DNA of 64,000 bases from Symbiodinium natans (GCA_905221605.1 CAJNDS010000446.1:246001-310000); one strand, 5' to 3'. Positions 31,380 through 40,965 are shown, counted from the stretch's first letter. A program made the numbers and translations. Notes: a model not told the origin generated them from the letters alone.

Positions 31380-31695
31380 TAGAATAATTGCATTCGCTAC
31401 AACAGTTGCGCTCTCAAACCCGGTTTTCAGACTTCAATAGTCTAATTAGTCTAAGTAAATTACCTTTAATTGAAAGCCAATGCAACTATGAAAAATCTAA
31501 GGTCAGAACCTATAACTAGTTAAGTTCTTTTGACAGTTCTTCATCTAGCTTTAATTGCTTGAATGAGCCAAACTAATTGCGTTCTCAAAAGCCGGCTTTG
31601 AGAATTCAATAGTCCAAGTAGTTCAAGTAACTTAACCTCAGTTGAAAGTCAGTTACATTATCGATAATCTAGTGTCAGGACCTAGACTTACATGA
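31380..31695 (+). repeat. Diverged tandem duplication, unit about 185 bp
   Basis: Segment starting about 31388 (ATTGC.TTC...GCGCTCTCAAA..CGGTTTT.AGA.TTCAATAGTC) recurs from about 31573 with the same order of blocks: TCTCAAA, CGG(T/C)TTT, TTCAATAGTC, AAGTAA, TTGAAAG, AATCTA, GTCAG(A/G)ACCTA. Identity looks near 70 percent by eye. The telomere motif is absent. Confidence 0.75.
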
Positions 31696-32119
31696 AATGC
31701 AGGAAAGGTGCGGGGGGGGGGGGGGGGAGGGGGTTGGGGGCAAGACGTGTACCCATACAAATAAACAACATACATATACATATAAATATAAATACACATA
31801 TTAAAAGTATAAATATAAATACATCTGTATATATATATATAGTCATATACATATATTTTGTTTAGGGTTCAGGGGTTTAGCATGAGGTGTTGGAGTGTAG
31901 TACGCCGCACGCCCCCTAAGCCGCAAAACGCTCCGGACCCCAAACCCCAAGCCCCAAACCCTAAACCCTAAACCCCAAACCCCAAACCCTAAATTCCAAA
32001 CCCCAAACCCCAAACCCCAAACCCCAAACCGCGCAGCGAGGAGCTCTTCGAGCGAACTCTTCCCCTGGAGGTCGACTGGGAACTGGGTTCTCGAGGTCTC
32101 GAAGTCCATTCTATAGGTA

Positions 32120-32195
32120 TTGCGTATATATATATATATGTATAGATAGCATATATACATATGTGTATATGTCTATACATATATATATATATGTA
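32120..32195 (+). repeat. TA microsatellite
   Basis: Runs of TATATATATATATG and CATATATATATATG flanking a short spacer. Confidence 0.9.
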
Positions 32196-32485
32196 TGTGC
32201 ACGTAGACAATCACAAACACACAGTACAGGAAGACACATATTTCGCAAAATTGCAAATAAACACAACTCAGCTGCTCCAAAGCAACATTATCGGGGACTC
32301 GGTAAGTTTCCAAGTCTTTGCCGCGGCGAGGTCAGTGGCCCGAGAGGTCGCCTAGTGGACTGTAATAACCTGCAGCACACAGTTCAAGTCGCAAGAGGGG
32401 CTTTGCAGATCTTTCGGGCATCTCTTTCTTTGTTAGTCTTGGGTTTTTGGGGTTGAGGGGTTCCCTCCTTGAGCCCTTGCGCACC

Positions 32486-32776
32486 ATGGCAACAGCGGAG
32501 TCCGGAGACCGAGAGACGCAGGCGCACGAGCACTCCACACTTCCGGGACAAGTGTCGGAGGCCGGCCCATCCGCAGATTCAGAAACGTTCAAGGAATGCC
32601 ACGAGCTACGAGTGGTCGTGGCGCCTTCACATCTTCCGGACGGAGACGACGAAGGGCGCGGGCAAGGAGGCGAAGGCTCGAAAGCAGTTCAGGCGGAGCT
32701 TCGAGGCACCGCAGACACCCGGGACATCGACTGCGCTGGAAGCAAGCAAGCTACCGACCCGTGGGCTCTACAGTAG
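32486..32776 (+). CDS. Possible N-terminal exon upstream of the membrane protein gene
   Basis: An ATG in a strong context (GCACCATGGC) opens 96 codons: MATAESGDRETQAHEHSTLP, then hydrophilic acidic and Gly-rich sequence, to TAG at 32774-32776. Frame GC3 is high. A second frame (starting near 32469) is open throughout and cannot be excluded. It could be the cytoplasmic N-terminus of the 33048-34806 protein, with the exons between not resolved, or a separate small protein. Confidence 0.4.
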   Translation: MATAESGDRETQAHEHSTLPGQVSEAGPSADSETFKECHELRVVVAPSHLPDGDDEGRGQGGEGSKAVQAELRGTADTRDIDCAGSKQATDPWALQ

Positions 32777-33047
32777 GAATTCGGGAGTTCGCATCCATTG
32801 TCAAAGTATCCCCTATGTAGCTATGTAGGAGATACAAGGTGCCGAGTTTCAGAACTCCCCTTTTGAAAGAGCAAGTATAAGGATCAGGAGGACACGGCAC
32901 CAGCCATGTGCGCTGATGTTCCGCCCGCTCCGGAGCCCATCGCAGAAGTCAAGGGCTCCTCTCTTTCTGGCACCATCGGGAGATGCTCGGCGGGTGCTGG
33001 AGATATTCGAGATTTGCCCGTAGAGCGTGTAAGAGTATCTTACATGC

Positions 33048-34806
33048 ATGACACATTACGGTGGTAACCCAGGATACAAGCCACACGCCAAAGCCACGGC
33101 GATGACGCTCTTCTCCACCTTCTGCTCTCTCACCTTCATCGTTACGATCACGAATATCGACCCCGACAGCTACCAGCCTTGCAACGACCCCTCTGCGGCC
33201 GGCTGTGTGTACCTCCGGATTTTTTCTGCAAGAAATCTGTCCAAAACGGATGGTTTCTTTGCAAGCGTGCTGAATGGAGATCCCGACCTGGTGGGCTTGG
33301 CTTTCCCTCACATGAAAAAACGTCGTGCATGGCACGGGGAGATGGAATCCTGGTGGTCTTTTCACACTGGCATGCGGGCAATTTTTTCAGCTGTCGTTGC
33401 TCATTGGGACGACCCTACAGATCAGCCTCCTGCTCTCTGCCCAAACCTCCCCAACATGAACATGACAGCTGACACCATGCGGGCGTTCTGTAACAGTGTC
33501 GAGATGAAGGAAGGAGTCGAGAATCATCTCCTTGGCCCTGGACGACAAGTCTTCGTACTGCTTACCCTCTTCTGGTGCCTCTGCCGGGTTGTTCATGACT
33601 TGCTCGTGCTTGAGAAGAGGAGGCAACTGGCTACGTTGACGGCCTATGCAGCACTACTCTCCCGAGTTGCTGCAGCTTCGATGGCTGCGTACTGGGCCTT
33701 CGGCAGTACATCCGTGTTCATTTCGCCCCATAAGGTTCCCCGTCGTCCCTTAGGAATTCCTTTGTGTTTTTGTTTTGGCACCAACATCACGAAATGTTGA
33801 GATACAAGTTTACCCATGTTGTCCGTAAGGTTAAAGACTGTGCTTGCTTCTACCAGATGCCAGCCGTCCAAGCCCTGCTCACGTTGGTGAGCCCCATGAT
33901 GTTGCTGTACGGTAGCTTAGTAGCTGAGTGAGTACACTTTGCACTTCTTGGGATACTATAATCGCCTTCAGGGCTGAAAGGGTACACTTTTTTGGGGCTT
34001 CTGAACTCAGCAACTAAGGTAGTTATGAAGAGCTGTTGGGTTGGCTGCGTGGGGTCATTTACGGGGAGTACCTTCACTTCCAGCCCCACCGGATCCCTCA
34101 TCATGTCGAGCAGTCCAGCCCATCGTGGACGTCAGGTCATCTGATGGTATGGAAACAGTCCATTGCGCCTCAAACCCGCATGCATCCGCAGTTTTACAAG
34201 CACGTGAGTTTTGCATGCCTCTTGCTCATTGGCGGGTGGGAGCTAGCAAGCTTCGTCCTCATCGCTCCACTTGCTCCGAGCATATGTGTCCGAGCGGAGG
34301 AGGTCATCACGAAGTTCTTGAAGTCCACTGACAATCAGGCCATTGGCTGGCTGTACACCATGCTGAACTGGGTGATCTACCTCACACCCTGGAGCTCCCT
34401 GGTTTTCGTAGCTGGGGCATGTTACATCATCTATTTGGGATATACGTCGTACCGAACGTGGACAAGCTCACATCCAACAGATCCATCGAAAAGGAAGCAA
34501 CAGCAAGAGGCCAAAACGGCTGTGTTCGAGGCTGTGTTCTTTTTCGTCTCCGGTGCTGTTCTTTTCGTTGGCTCCTGCTCTGTCATCGTCATCTCATCGA
34601 GACCACCCCCAAGCGATTTGCCACCTCGTGAGACCGCTGTGTTGAGGGCTGAATTGCGCGCAGTTGGGCAATATGTGGGTGCTTTATCCCTTTCGATCGC
34701 TGTTTTTGCCGCCGCGGTTCTCAAAACCAACAGCGTCGTGGATGCCTTGAGCGGAAACAGCGTTCTCAAGACGCCTGTGAACTTCCTGACGTTTTGTGGT
34801 GGCTAG
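33048..34806 (+). CDS. Multi-pass membrane protein gene, three exons
   Basis: Exons are 33048-33734, 33857-33911 and 34019-34806. Intron 1 (122 bp) is AAG|GTTCCC to CTACCAG. Intron 2 (107 bp) is G|GTAGCT to AACTAAG and consists of a family A introner plus its direct repeat. The joined frame is about 510 codons to TAG at 34804-34806. Hydrophobic segments, by eye: MTLFSTFCSLTFIVTI near the start, a long polar loop with Asn and Cys, then about seven more including VFVLLTLFWCLC, QALLTLVSPMMLLYG, FACLLLIGGWELASFVLI, WVIYLTPWSSLVFVAGA, AVFFFVSGAVLFVGSCSV and LSLSIAVFAAAVL. I do not recognise the family. The ATG at 33048 may be internal, since a splice from upstream is possible. The region lacks telomere arrays. 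Confidence 0.85.
33916..34018 (+). mobile_element. Introner family A, copy 2, exactly an intron
   Basis: Terminal repeats CTTAGTAGCTGAGT and ACTCAGCAACTAAG, flanked by the 4-bp direct repeat GTAG (33912-33915 and 34019-34022). The first GTAG supplies the GT donor and the last bases of the element the AG acceptor, so splicing restores TAC GGT AGT TAT without change. The copy at 1625-1726 is the same family. Confidence 0.92.
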
Positions 34807-34984
34807 GACCCAGACTGGGCCCTTGTTGCCTTTGTTTTTATATACGGTTCCGTATAACACTCTAAAAACCCTAAACCCTTGACCCTTAATGATGTTGCTG
34901 CTTAGGGTGGCCCCCCCTCAAGAAATGGATCCCTCTGTTTCTGTTTAGTGGGGGGGGGGGAGGCGGAGGCAATTTGGTTTGGGG

Positions 34985-34997
34985 GGGGGGGGGGGGG
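34985..34997 (+). repeat. Poly-G tracts downstream of the membrane protein gene
   Basis: Two G-runs at 34950-34960 and 34980-34997 in the 3' flank. Confidence 0.85.
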
Positions 34998-35009
34998 TCT
35001 GCCTTTATA

Positions 35010-35210
35010 ATAAATATGATTTAAATGGGATGAGCCTCTGAAAGGGATCCGTACGATTTAAAGGGATGAATTTATATGAACTTCAAAAGGAACCATCTGA
35101 TTTCAAGAGGGATGAACTTAAAAAGGGGTTCATATGATTTTAACAGGGATCCACATGATTGTAAAAGGGATGATGACATGAATTTAAAGGGGAGCCATCC
35201 ATCCGAACCA
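35010..35210 (+). repeat. Degenerate minisatellite, unit about 28 bp
   Basis: Six or so imperfect units of the type GATTT(A/C)AA(A/G)GGGATGAACTT. Start points are near 35020, 35053, 35098, 35134, 35155 and 35185. Followed by poly-A and a TA run. Confidence 0.75.
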
Positions 35211-35254
35211 AGCCAGCCCGCAAAAAAAAAAAAAAAAAACATATATATATATAT

Positions 35255-35640
35255 ATATATCATTCCGGGGGAGCAAACGTTTTATGTTATACGGCATTCG
35301 GGCAGCTGCTGGACTACCCCCTTTGAAATTTGATTGCCTGGCCTCGGTACAAAGCATTTTATAAGGAAATCTTAGCTTTGGGGCTGGCCTGGAGACTTAA
35401 GATTTCAGGGCCCGACAACCTCAGGCCTCAAGGTTTCAGGCTTTAAACCTTTGCTCGGTCTCAGATCTTGGTCTCTCAGGCTCAGTTCAGAAGCGATTTC
35501 TAGACAACAACTCCATTTCACAGCCTCGCCGAAATTTTGCATCGCCCGATTGTTTTCTCACACTTCCGGGGGACCTCCTCAAATATACCCCGCTGAATAA
35601 TTTTCGGATTTGTTTTTCACAATTCCGGGGGAGCACACTA
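35255..35640. other. Gap with three copies of TTCCGGGGGA
   Basis: CATTCCGGGGGAGCAAACG (about 35262), CACTTCCGGGGGACCTCC (about 35563) and CAATTCCGGGGGAGCACAC (about 35620) share a core. The interval otherwise shows no coding bias. Confidence 0.55.
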
Positions 35641-35773
35641 ATCAGGATACAACATTAACCAAAAAAGAGGGTACCCCTTTACCCTAAACCCTAAACCCTA
35701 ATTAAACCCTAAACCCTAAACCCTAAACCCCAAACCCTAAACCCTAAACCCTAAACCCTATACTGGGACCCAG

Positions 35774-35857
35774 GTGAGCATCCTGATGTCGTTGACTCAT
35801 TTCCCGACTTCAAAAAGCTACAGGAGGTGGCTGGAGGGCTCCTCGGCCCAAAATGGG
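35774..35857 (+). CDS. Exon island, 27 codons
   Basis: Follows GGGACCCAG and reads EHPDVVDSFPDFKKLQEVAG, then GLLGPKW, ending before a GTTTAG donor supplied by a telomere unit. CCCTAAA array upstream. The island at 44087 is vaguely similar (PNFKQPEV...LLG), so the two could be paralogous exons. Confidence 0.48.
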
Positions 35858-36112
35858 GTTTAGGGTTTCGGGTTTCGGGTTTCGGGTTTCGGGTTTAGGA
35901 TACTCGACCTGAAGTGTATCATCGTGCAATCCCCCATAATCTTCGCTTAGGGTACCAGCCAAAAGGGCCCACCGCTTTGGATCAAGCCCAAAGTAGACTG
36001 GGCAGCGGACAGTACACTTTGGCTTTAGGGTTTGGGGGGATGTTTGTTTAGGGTTTAGCGCTTAGGGTTTAGGATGCGTAGATGTTTGTTTTTCTAGTTT
36101 TTTTCTTCGGAG

Positions 36113-36944
36113 GACCTGTAGGGCCAACCTGGATGCTGGGATTGCAGGGTCAGGGTGGAACCACGCCACAAGGTTGCTCTCCTCAGCGAGCCGGGAGGTG
36201 GACCAAGAGGGGGACGAGGAGGAGAGGGCCAAAAGAGCGAAGCAACACTGGGAGAAGGTGGTCATGGAGTGGAATAGCAAGGTGGAGGAGATCTGGAATG
36301 GCAGGAACGCCGAGTGAGTGAACGGAAGTTGCGCGACGAGCGTCGAGTTTGCGGTTTCGGCCTTTGGGTTTAAGGTTCACGGCCCAGGGTGACGACACGC
36401 TGTTTGATTGCCTGCTTGATGCTGGTACCCTCAGCACTTGCTTTCATTTTCCGCGTTTCTAAGAAGAGAGAAATGCGGGGGAGCGTGAGCATGCGGAGTT
36501 GTCTGCTCAGGGATGCAGGTCGACTTGCAATCGCTCGAAGCAGCTCTTCAAGCCAGGGCACCCTGTGGAGCCCTGACGAGCTTTAGTTCACTGCGAAGCA
36601 TGAAGGTGGTATGCCTTAGGCATACCATCACCATGTCCACCCCAAAACCCAACACCCGAAACCCTAAACCCCAATCACCCTGTCCACCTGGCTGCTTGAT
36701 GTTGCAATTTGGCACGCATTGGAGAAGACTGCGTTCGTGTTCCAATATTTGCTGCTAGCCTGCGAATTTAGGGTGCATGCCCGCCGCCCCGCCCAGGTAA
36801 CGGTTGGGCTGATGGTTTGGTGTGCGTTCTGATTACTCTTAGGCGAAGCAAGGATTTGGCAAAATGCCGAGGACCACGACGAACCACTTGCCTATCCTGC
36901 TCAGCTGTTTGCTGGTTGCCAAAAGCTTTGCTCGCATGCTGCAG
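36113..36944 (+). CDS. Gene fragment, four or five exons in phase
   Basis: Exon a (36113-36311) follows TTTTTTTCTTCGGAG and reads 66 codons, including a charged helix EEERAKRAKQHWEKVVMEW. Exon b (36388-36424) reads GDDTLFDCLLDA. Exon c starts at 36511 with MQVDLQSLEAALQARAPCGA and continues to 36641. After a 47-bp insert the frame resumes at 36689 (WLLDVAIWHALEKTAFVFQY) and ends CAG before GTAACG at 36796. Exon d (36843-36944) reads AKQGFGKMPRTTTNHLPILL and on to CAG before GTCTGG. Junction a/b needs a GA donor; the others are GT-AG. Exons c/d carry hydrophobic stretches. Family not recognised. Confidence 0.6.
36608..36626. other. Perfect 8-bp inverted repeat inside exon c
   Basis: GGTATGCC and GGCATACC separated by TTA. 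It lies just before the 47-bp insert with direct repeats and might mark a break or insertion hotspot. Confidence 0.75.
36642..36688 (+). other. 47-bp telomere-like insertion between direct repeats
   Basis: ATCACCATGTCCACC before and ATCACCCTGTCCACC at the right edge differ at one base. The insert is CCAAAACCC...CCCTAAACCCC-type sequence. Removing 47 bp restores an open frame across the site; keeping it shifts the frame. No GT-AG, GC-AG or GA-AG pair fits the repeat. Confidence 0.65.
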
Positions 36945-37115
36945 GTCTGGCCGTCTGACTAACGGCCTGGGCTTCCCATACCAAGCAAGCACCTTCAAGA
37001 CACTCTGAACGCGTTACTCTGCATTGTTGTGCTGTACTATAGGGGTCGGAATAGTTGCTACTAGTATTCCCTTATGATCCATATATATTTAGACGATAAT
37101 TGTAAACGCCTTGCG

Positions 37116-37358
37116 CGCGGCCGCCTCGGCAGCCGGGCCGGCCCAATGCGGGGGGAAGCTCCCAGAGAGCGGACAGCAGTGCAGGTAGAGTTCCAGTCCC
37201 GTATAGGGGGGATGTCAGGAACGTACCAGAAGGGCGAAGGGTATGAGAACTCCCAACGGTTCGGGCAGTGTCACAGGGGAGGGTGGCGTGGGGGGGTGGA
37301 CCGCAATTTTGGGCTGGAAGGGTTGGGAAAGGGGAAAGGAGACCAGATCTTGGTTTGA
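37116..37358 (+). CDS. Gly/Arg-rich open segment, uncertain
   Basis: One frame reads RLARGRLGSRAGPMRGEAPR, then VQVEFQSRIGGMSGTYQKGE, and on to TGA at 37356-37358. An acceptor GTGCAG at about 37185 fits a start at VEFQS. A GTTTGA donor before the stop is possible. The antisense strand is also open for 180 codons, so the coding strand is not certain. Confidence 0.35.
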   Translation, partial: RGRLGSRAGPMRGEAPRERTAVQVEFQSRIGGMSGTYQKGEGYENSQRFGQCHRGGWRGGVDRNFGLEGLGKGKGDQILV

Positions 37359-37598
37359 CTGTTCCAGGCGCATGTCGCCCGGAAGCCGCGGTGAATAACC
37401 CCCAAAACCTTATTCTAATTACGAAGACCCCCTGTATGACACACAGCGCGTGTTCCTTGCGTTGGAAAAACCTGGCAAAGCTGGCTGTAGGGTGTAGGTT
37501 TCTGCACATGAGCAAGTGCAAGCACATGAATGCACCACTCACACCCGGAAACCTGAGAAGTCTAAATCCCGGGAATCCACTAGACTCTGCACGTGCAG

Positions 37599-38464
37599 GC
37601 CCACAAGAAGGCACTGAAGAGCTTCGCCACGGAGAATCCGGATGAGTTTCTCAAGTTCCTCAACAATCTGTGGCCTCCACCCAGCATGCCTGGGGGATCA
37701 TGGATTGTAATAGGTCTGTCATGAGTAGGGTTGAAAGAACCCCAAGTGCTATGATATAGTTGCCATACTTTTTAACCTGGTTATAATTACGTGTGAACCT
37801 ACAAGGGACTACTGTGGGGGGCTACTGCAGGGGGAGTCGGGTCATGGTGTAGGGCAGAGCTTGGGGTCCAGGATGAGAGTTTGGGTTCAGGGGTTTGCTT
37901 GTAAAGTGTGCTTTGTAGAGCCTGGCATGGCAAGTAAGACGATCACAAGTCGGTTTTCGGAGTCCTTTGCTGCAAGATCTCTACGACAACCGCACCCCAA
38001 ACCACAGGCCCTGACTCCAGCGTAAGCCCCATAATCTTGTGGAGAACCACAAGGTAGGTCCTGGACGCATCCTGTCATGAGCATCCCTGCGGCCAGCCCT
38101 AAGCCCTGTTTTAACCCTATTAAAGCCCTTGAGCCTGGAAAAAGCAGATTAGTCTTTACAAATACGTCGGCATCCACTCTCGATCCCAAGCCATATACTC
38201 GAAGCAAGACAAACTTGCAGGCAGGTTGAAGGATCTTGCGGCAGGGTTTCGGATGAGAGCCGTATAGGTTTATATTTTTATAGGGTCGGAACCCCTAAAC
38301 CTAAACCTTAAACCCGAATAAGACAACTCGATATATAAGCCCTGCGATCTGCCACGCTGCAGAGATTGGCTCAAAGAAACAGGAATAACGGCCGCTGACC
38401 CAAAGAAGCATTTGTCTCGGCGCGGGGCTTATCGTGGAGAACTTGGAGGGCAGGACTGTTTGGG
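37599..38464 (+). CDS. Gene fragment, three exons in phase
   Basis: Exon 37599-37706 follows GCACGTGCAG and reads 36 codons (AHKKALKSFATENPDEFLKF, then LNNLWPPPSMPGGSWI), ending before GTAATAGG. Exon 37831-38021 follows CTACTGCAG and reads 63 codons, ending before GTAAGC. Exon 38363-38464 follows ACGCTGCAG and reads DWLKETGITAADPKKHLSRR and on to GTTTAG. Phases 0, 2+1 and onward all agree, and the donors are consensus-like. Soluble, basic; no family recognised. Confidence 0.6.
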
Positions 38465-38886
38465 GTTTAGGGTTGGGTTTCGGGTGATTCCTAAACCCCT
38501 AAATCCCCAAAAGCCCAAGACCAGGACTCTAAATATCCAAAGCCCTAAACCCCTGAACCCCAAACAACAAACGCCCTAAGTCCCTAAACCCGCAACTAAG
38601 GAAGGGGCTCAACTTGGGGGGGGGGTTTAGCAGTATTTAAGAGTCTCATGATCATCTCCCAAAAAGGCTCTCCAAACCCCGAAAGCCCCTAAGCCCCAAC
38701 CCCTAAAAGCCCAAACCGAAGCCCTGACCCCTAACACGCCCCAAACCCCAACCCTGAAACTGTTGATGCCCTAGACGCTACTGTAAGCCCTGAACCCTCA
38801 ACCCTAAGCCCTAAACCCTAAACCCTGCCTGAACCTTAAACCCTACACCCTAAAGCCTGAACCGCCCCCCCCCCCCTCCCCCCCAG

Positions 38887-38955
38887 GGCACAAATGCCGT
38901 CGTCAGCTGGGCTTTGCGAGCGAGGACCCGGCGCAGGGGGGCCTGGCTGACTGCG
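38887..38955 (+). CDS. Exon island, frame uncertain
   Basis: Follows C-rich sequence and CCCCCAG. In phase 0 it reads GTNAVVSWALRARTRRRGAW to a GTTTTG donor. In the phase that would continue from 38464 it reads AQMPSSAGLCERGPGAGG and ends at a TGA near 38950. Both are open. Confidence 0.38.
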
Positions 38956-39199
38956 GTTTTGCGTTGACAAGGTTTTGGGGTTTGGGGTTGAGGGTTGCTT
39001 GGTTTTGTTTAGGGTTCTGGGGTTGTGTAACTTTGCCCCAGGTTTAGGGTTTCGGGTTGTTTTCTCTTGTCTTGTTTTTGGCTCAGGCTTGTTTAGGGCC
39101 TTGGGGCATATTGGGGGCCTATAAAGGGTCTAGAGACTCTGGCAACTGTTTCGGGGTTCCGGGTTTTGAGGTTTGGATTGAGGGTTTGCGTTTATTATA

Positions 39200-39352
39200 G
39201 GGTCCTTTGAGGGAGGGGGTTCGGGGGGGAGGGGGGGTAGGCCTACAACACCTTAGGGAAGCTTCGGGAGCCTTATGGAGTAGGGGGGAGTGTTCGGGAA
39301 CAAACCTTGGGCTACAAACCCCCTTGAACCCCCGTCCCTTAAGAATCGTATA
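39200..39352 (+). mobile_element. Inverted-repeat element family J, copy 1 (diverged)
   Basis: GGTCCTTTGAGGGAGGGGG at the left and CCCCCGTCCCTTAAGAATC at the right. Interior TTGGGCTACAAACCCCCTTG matches the copy at 41135 and a partial copy near 20720-20920. Confidence 0.55.
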
Positions 39353-39723
39353 AACCCAGCGGCGCAACACAGAACGGAAGCAAAACCATGACTAGGGAGC
39401 CCAAAAAAGGTTGTGCATATTCTTCTCAACCCTAAATCCTCAACCCTAAACCCTAACTTGTTAGCGCTGAACCCTAATCTACCCTCAACCCTAAACCCTA
39501 AACCCTAAACCCTAAATTCTGGCTTAAGGCCTTAAGGACCCTGCAAGTTAGGATGTGCGGGCCTTAGAGGGGGTTTAGACATCACATAGCTCGCAACTTG
39601 GTTTCTTGCGGGCTTCAGCCTTTGGGTTTAGGGTTTAGGGTTTAGGGTTGAGGGTTTAGGGTTGAGGGTTGAGGGTTGAGGGTTTAGGGTTTAGGGTTTT
39701 AGCGTGCTGGGCTTGTACGGCAG

Positions 39724-39777
39724 CCCATAAGCAAACACACCGAGTTCGCGCTGCCTCTCGAAGACCCTGAGCTGTAA
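39724..39777 (+). CDS. Terminal exon island
   Basis: Follows GTACGGCAG and reads PISKHTEFALPLEDPEL to TAA at 39775-39777. Strong C/G third positions. Product unknown. Confidence 0.42.
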   Translation, partial: PISKHTEFALPLEDPEL

Positions 39778-39990
39778 TCCCTCGCTTCACATGGAGTTCA
39801 CAAATACTTAGTTCTAGGGTTACAAGGGTTTAGGGTTTAGGGTTTAGAGTTTAGAGCATGGTATCTGGTGACTGTAGTTATAGCCTGCGCTTAGGGCACC
39901 TCCCTAAACCCTAAACCCTAAACCCTAAACCCTAAACCCTGAACCCTGAACCCTAAACCCTAAACCCTAAACCCTATGCATTTTTCCAAG

Positions 39991-40071
39991 ACAGCCGAGG
40001 CAGTGGCCTTGTGGCAGTGCTGCGCGAGGGCCCCAGTTGGAACAATGGTTGTGCCAGTACCAATTGCTTAA
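39991..40071 (+). CDS. Terminal exon island
   Basis: Follows a pyrimidine tract TTTTTCCAAG and reads TAEAVALWQCCARAPVGTMV, then VPVPIA, to TAA at 40069-40071. A CCCTAAA array precedes it. A second frame is open nearly as far. Confidence 0.42.
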   Translation, partial: TAEAVALWQCCARAPVGTMVVPVPIA

Positions 40072-40236
40072 GACCCCCCCCCCCAAAAAAAAAATAACAA
40101 AATAAAAATGTTCTCTTTTATAAGGGTAATTGAGGGAGTATTAGTAGTATTGTTGTATTTTTATAAGGGTAATTTAGGGATTATTAGTATTATTGTTGTA
40201 TTCTCATTTTTTGGTGGTTCTTAAGCATATAGTGGA

Positions 40237-40404
40237 CCTTGGGGACGACATGACCCTTAAAAGGGTTTATGATTCACATACCTTCATAGGAATTCTGGTA
40301 TAAATGAAACCCTAAAAGGGGTTCATGGTGCATATACCTTCATAGGAATTGTAGTAGTATAGGGTATAGGACCCAATTTTAGAGGGTTCATTTGGTCCCC
40401 AAGG
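40237..40404 (+). mobile_element. Introner-like element family C, copy 2
   Basis: Perfect terminal repeats CCTTGGGGAC and GTCCCCAAGG, flanked by GTGG on both sides (with one extra base each). The interior carries two tandem copies of an ACCTTCATAGGAATT-containing unit, as in copy 1 at 6338. No flanking exons recognised. Confidence 0.88.
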
Positions 40405-40564
40405 TTGTGGTTTTCGTGTTTAGGGTTGTGGCGTTCAACACCCATGACTGGAGAAGAGAAGCCCAAAGAAAGAACAGGGCTCTAAACCCTAAACCCTAAA
40501 CCCCTAAACCCTAAACCCTAAACCCTGCTTGCCAAGCTGTGAATCCAACACCATACAGCCCTTC

Positions 40565-40658
40565 TTGGGATGCTCCCCCTATACTGCCAGTCCTTAACAG
40601 AATTATCATACCCCCTATTATACTTTAAGGGCTCTGAGTATAAAGGGGAACATCCCAA
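40565..40658 (+). mobile_element. Introner-like element family B, copy 1
   Basis: Terminal repeats TTGGGATGCTCCCC and GGGGAACATCCCAA. Flanks AGCCCTTC and AGCCCTAT match at six of eight bases, a possible target repeat. Removing the element leaves two open frames across the junction, so its intron status is open. Confidence 0.82.
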
Positions 40659-40904
40659 AGCCCTATGCTTTCCATGAACCTTCAAAGCACGATCACCAGA
40701 ACTCAGGCTTGCGGGCGTGAATGGCGAGCAGAAAGTTTTGCAGGCGCTCGTGCCCTCCCCTCTCGTCTTTCTGTCTGTCTTTCTTTTTGTTATTCATGTA
40801 TTTTCTGTCTTTCATTGTTTCCTTCTTTCTTTCTCTCACTATTGTTCGTTCTCTCTCCCTCTCTCTCTCTCTTTCTATATGCACATAATATACTGTAGTA
40901 TCAA

Positions 40905-40965
40905 ATAATAATATATATATATATATATATATATGTGTATGTGTGTATATATATATATATTGCAT
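40905..40965 (+). repeat. TA/TG microsatellite
   Basis: ATAATATATATATATATATA followed by TGTGTATGTGTGTATATATA; preceded by a TCTCTCTC run at 40851-40875. Confidence 0.92.

Noticed and set aside
37072-37614. 180-codon open frame on the minus strand
   Set aside because: It overlaps the well-biased + exon beginning at 37599 and the Gly/Arg-rich + segment. Composition (Pro/Ser/Leu/Arg-rich) is typical of the antisense of GC-rich coding DNA.
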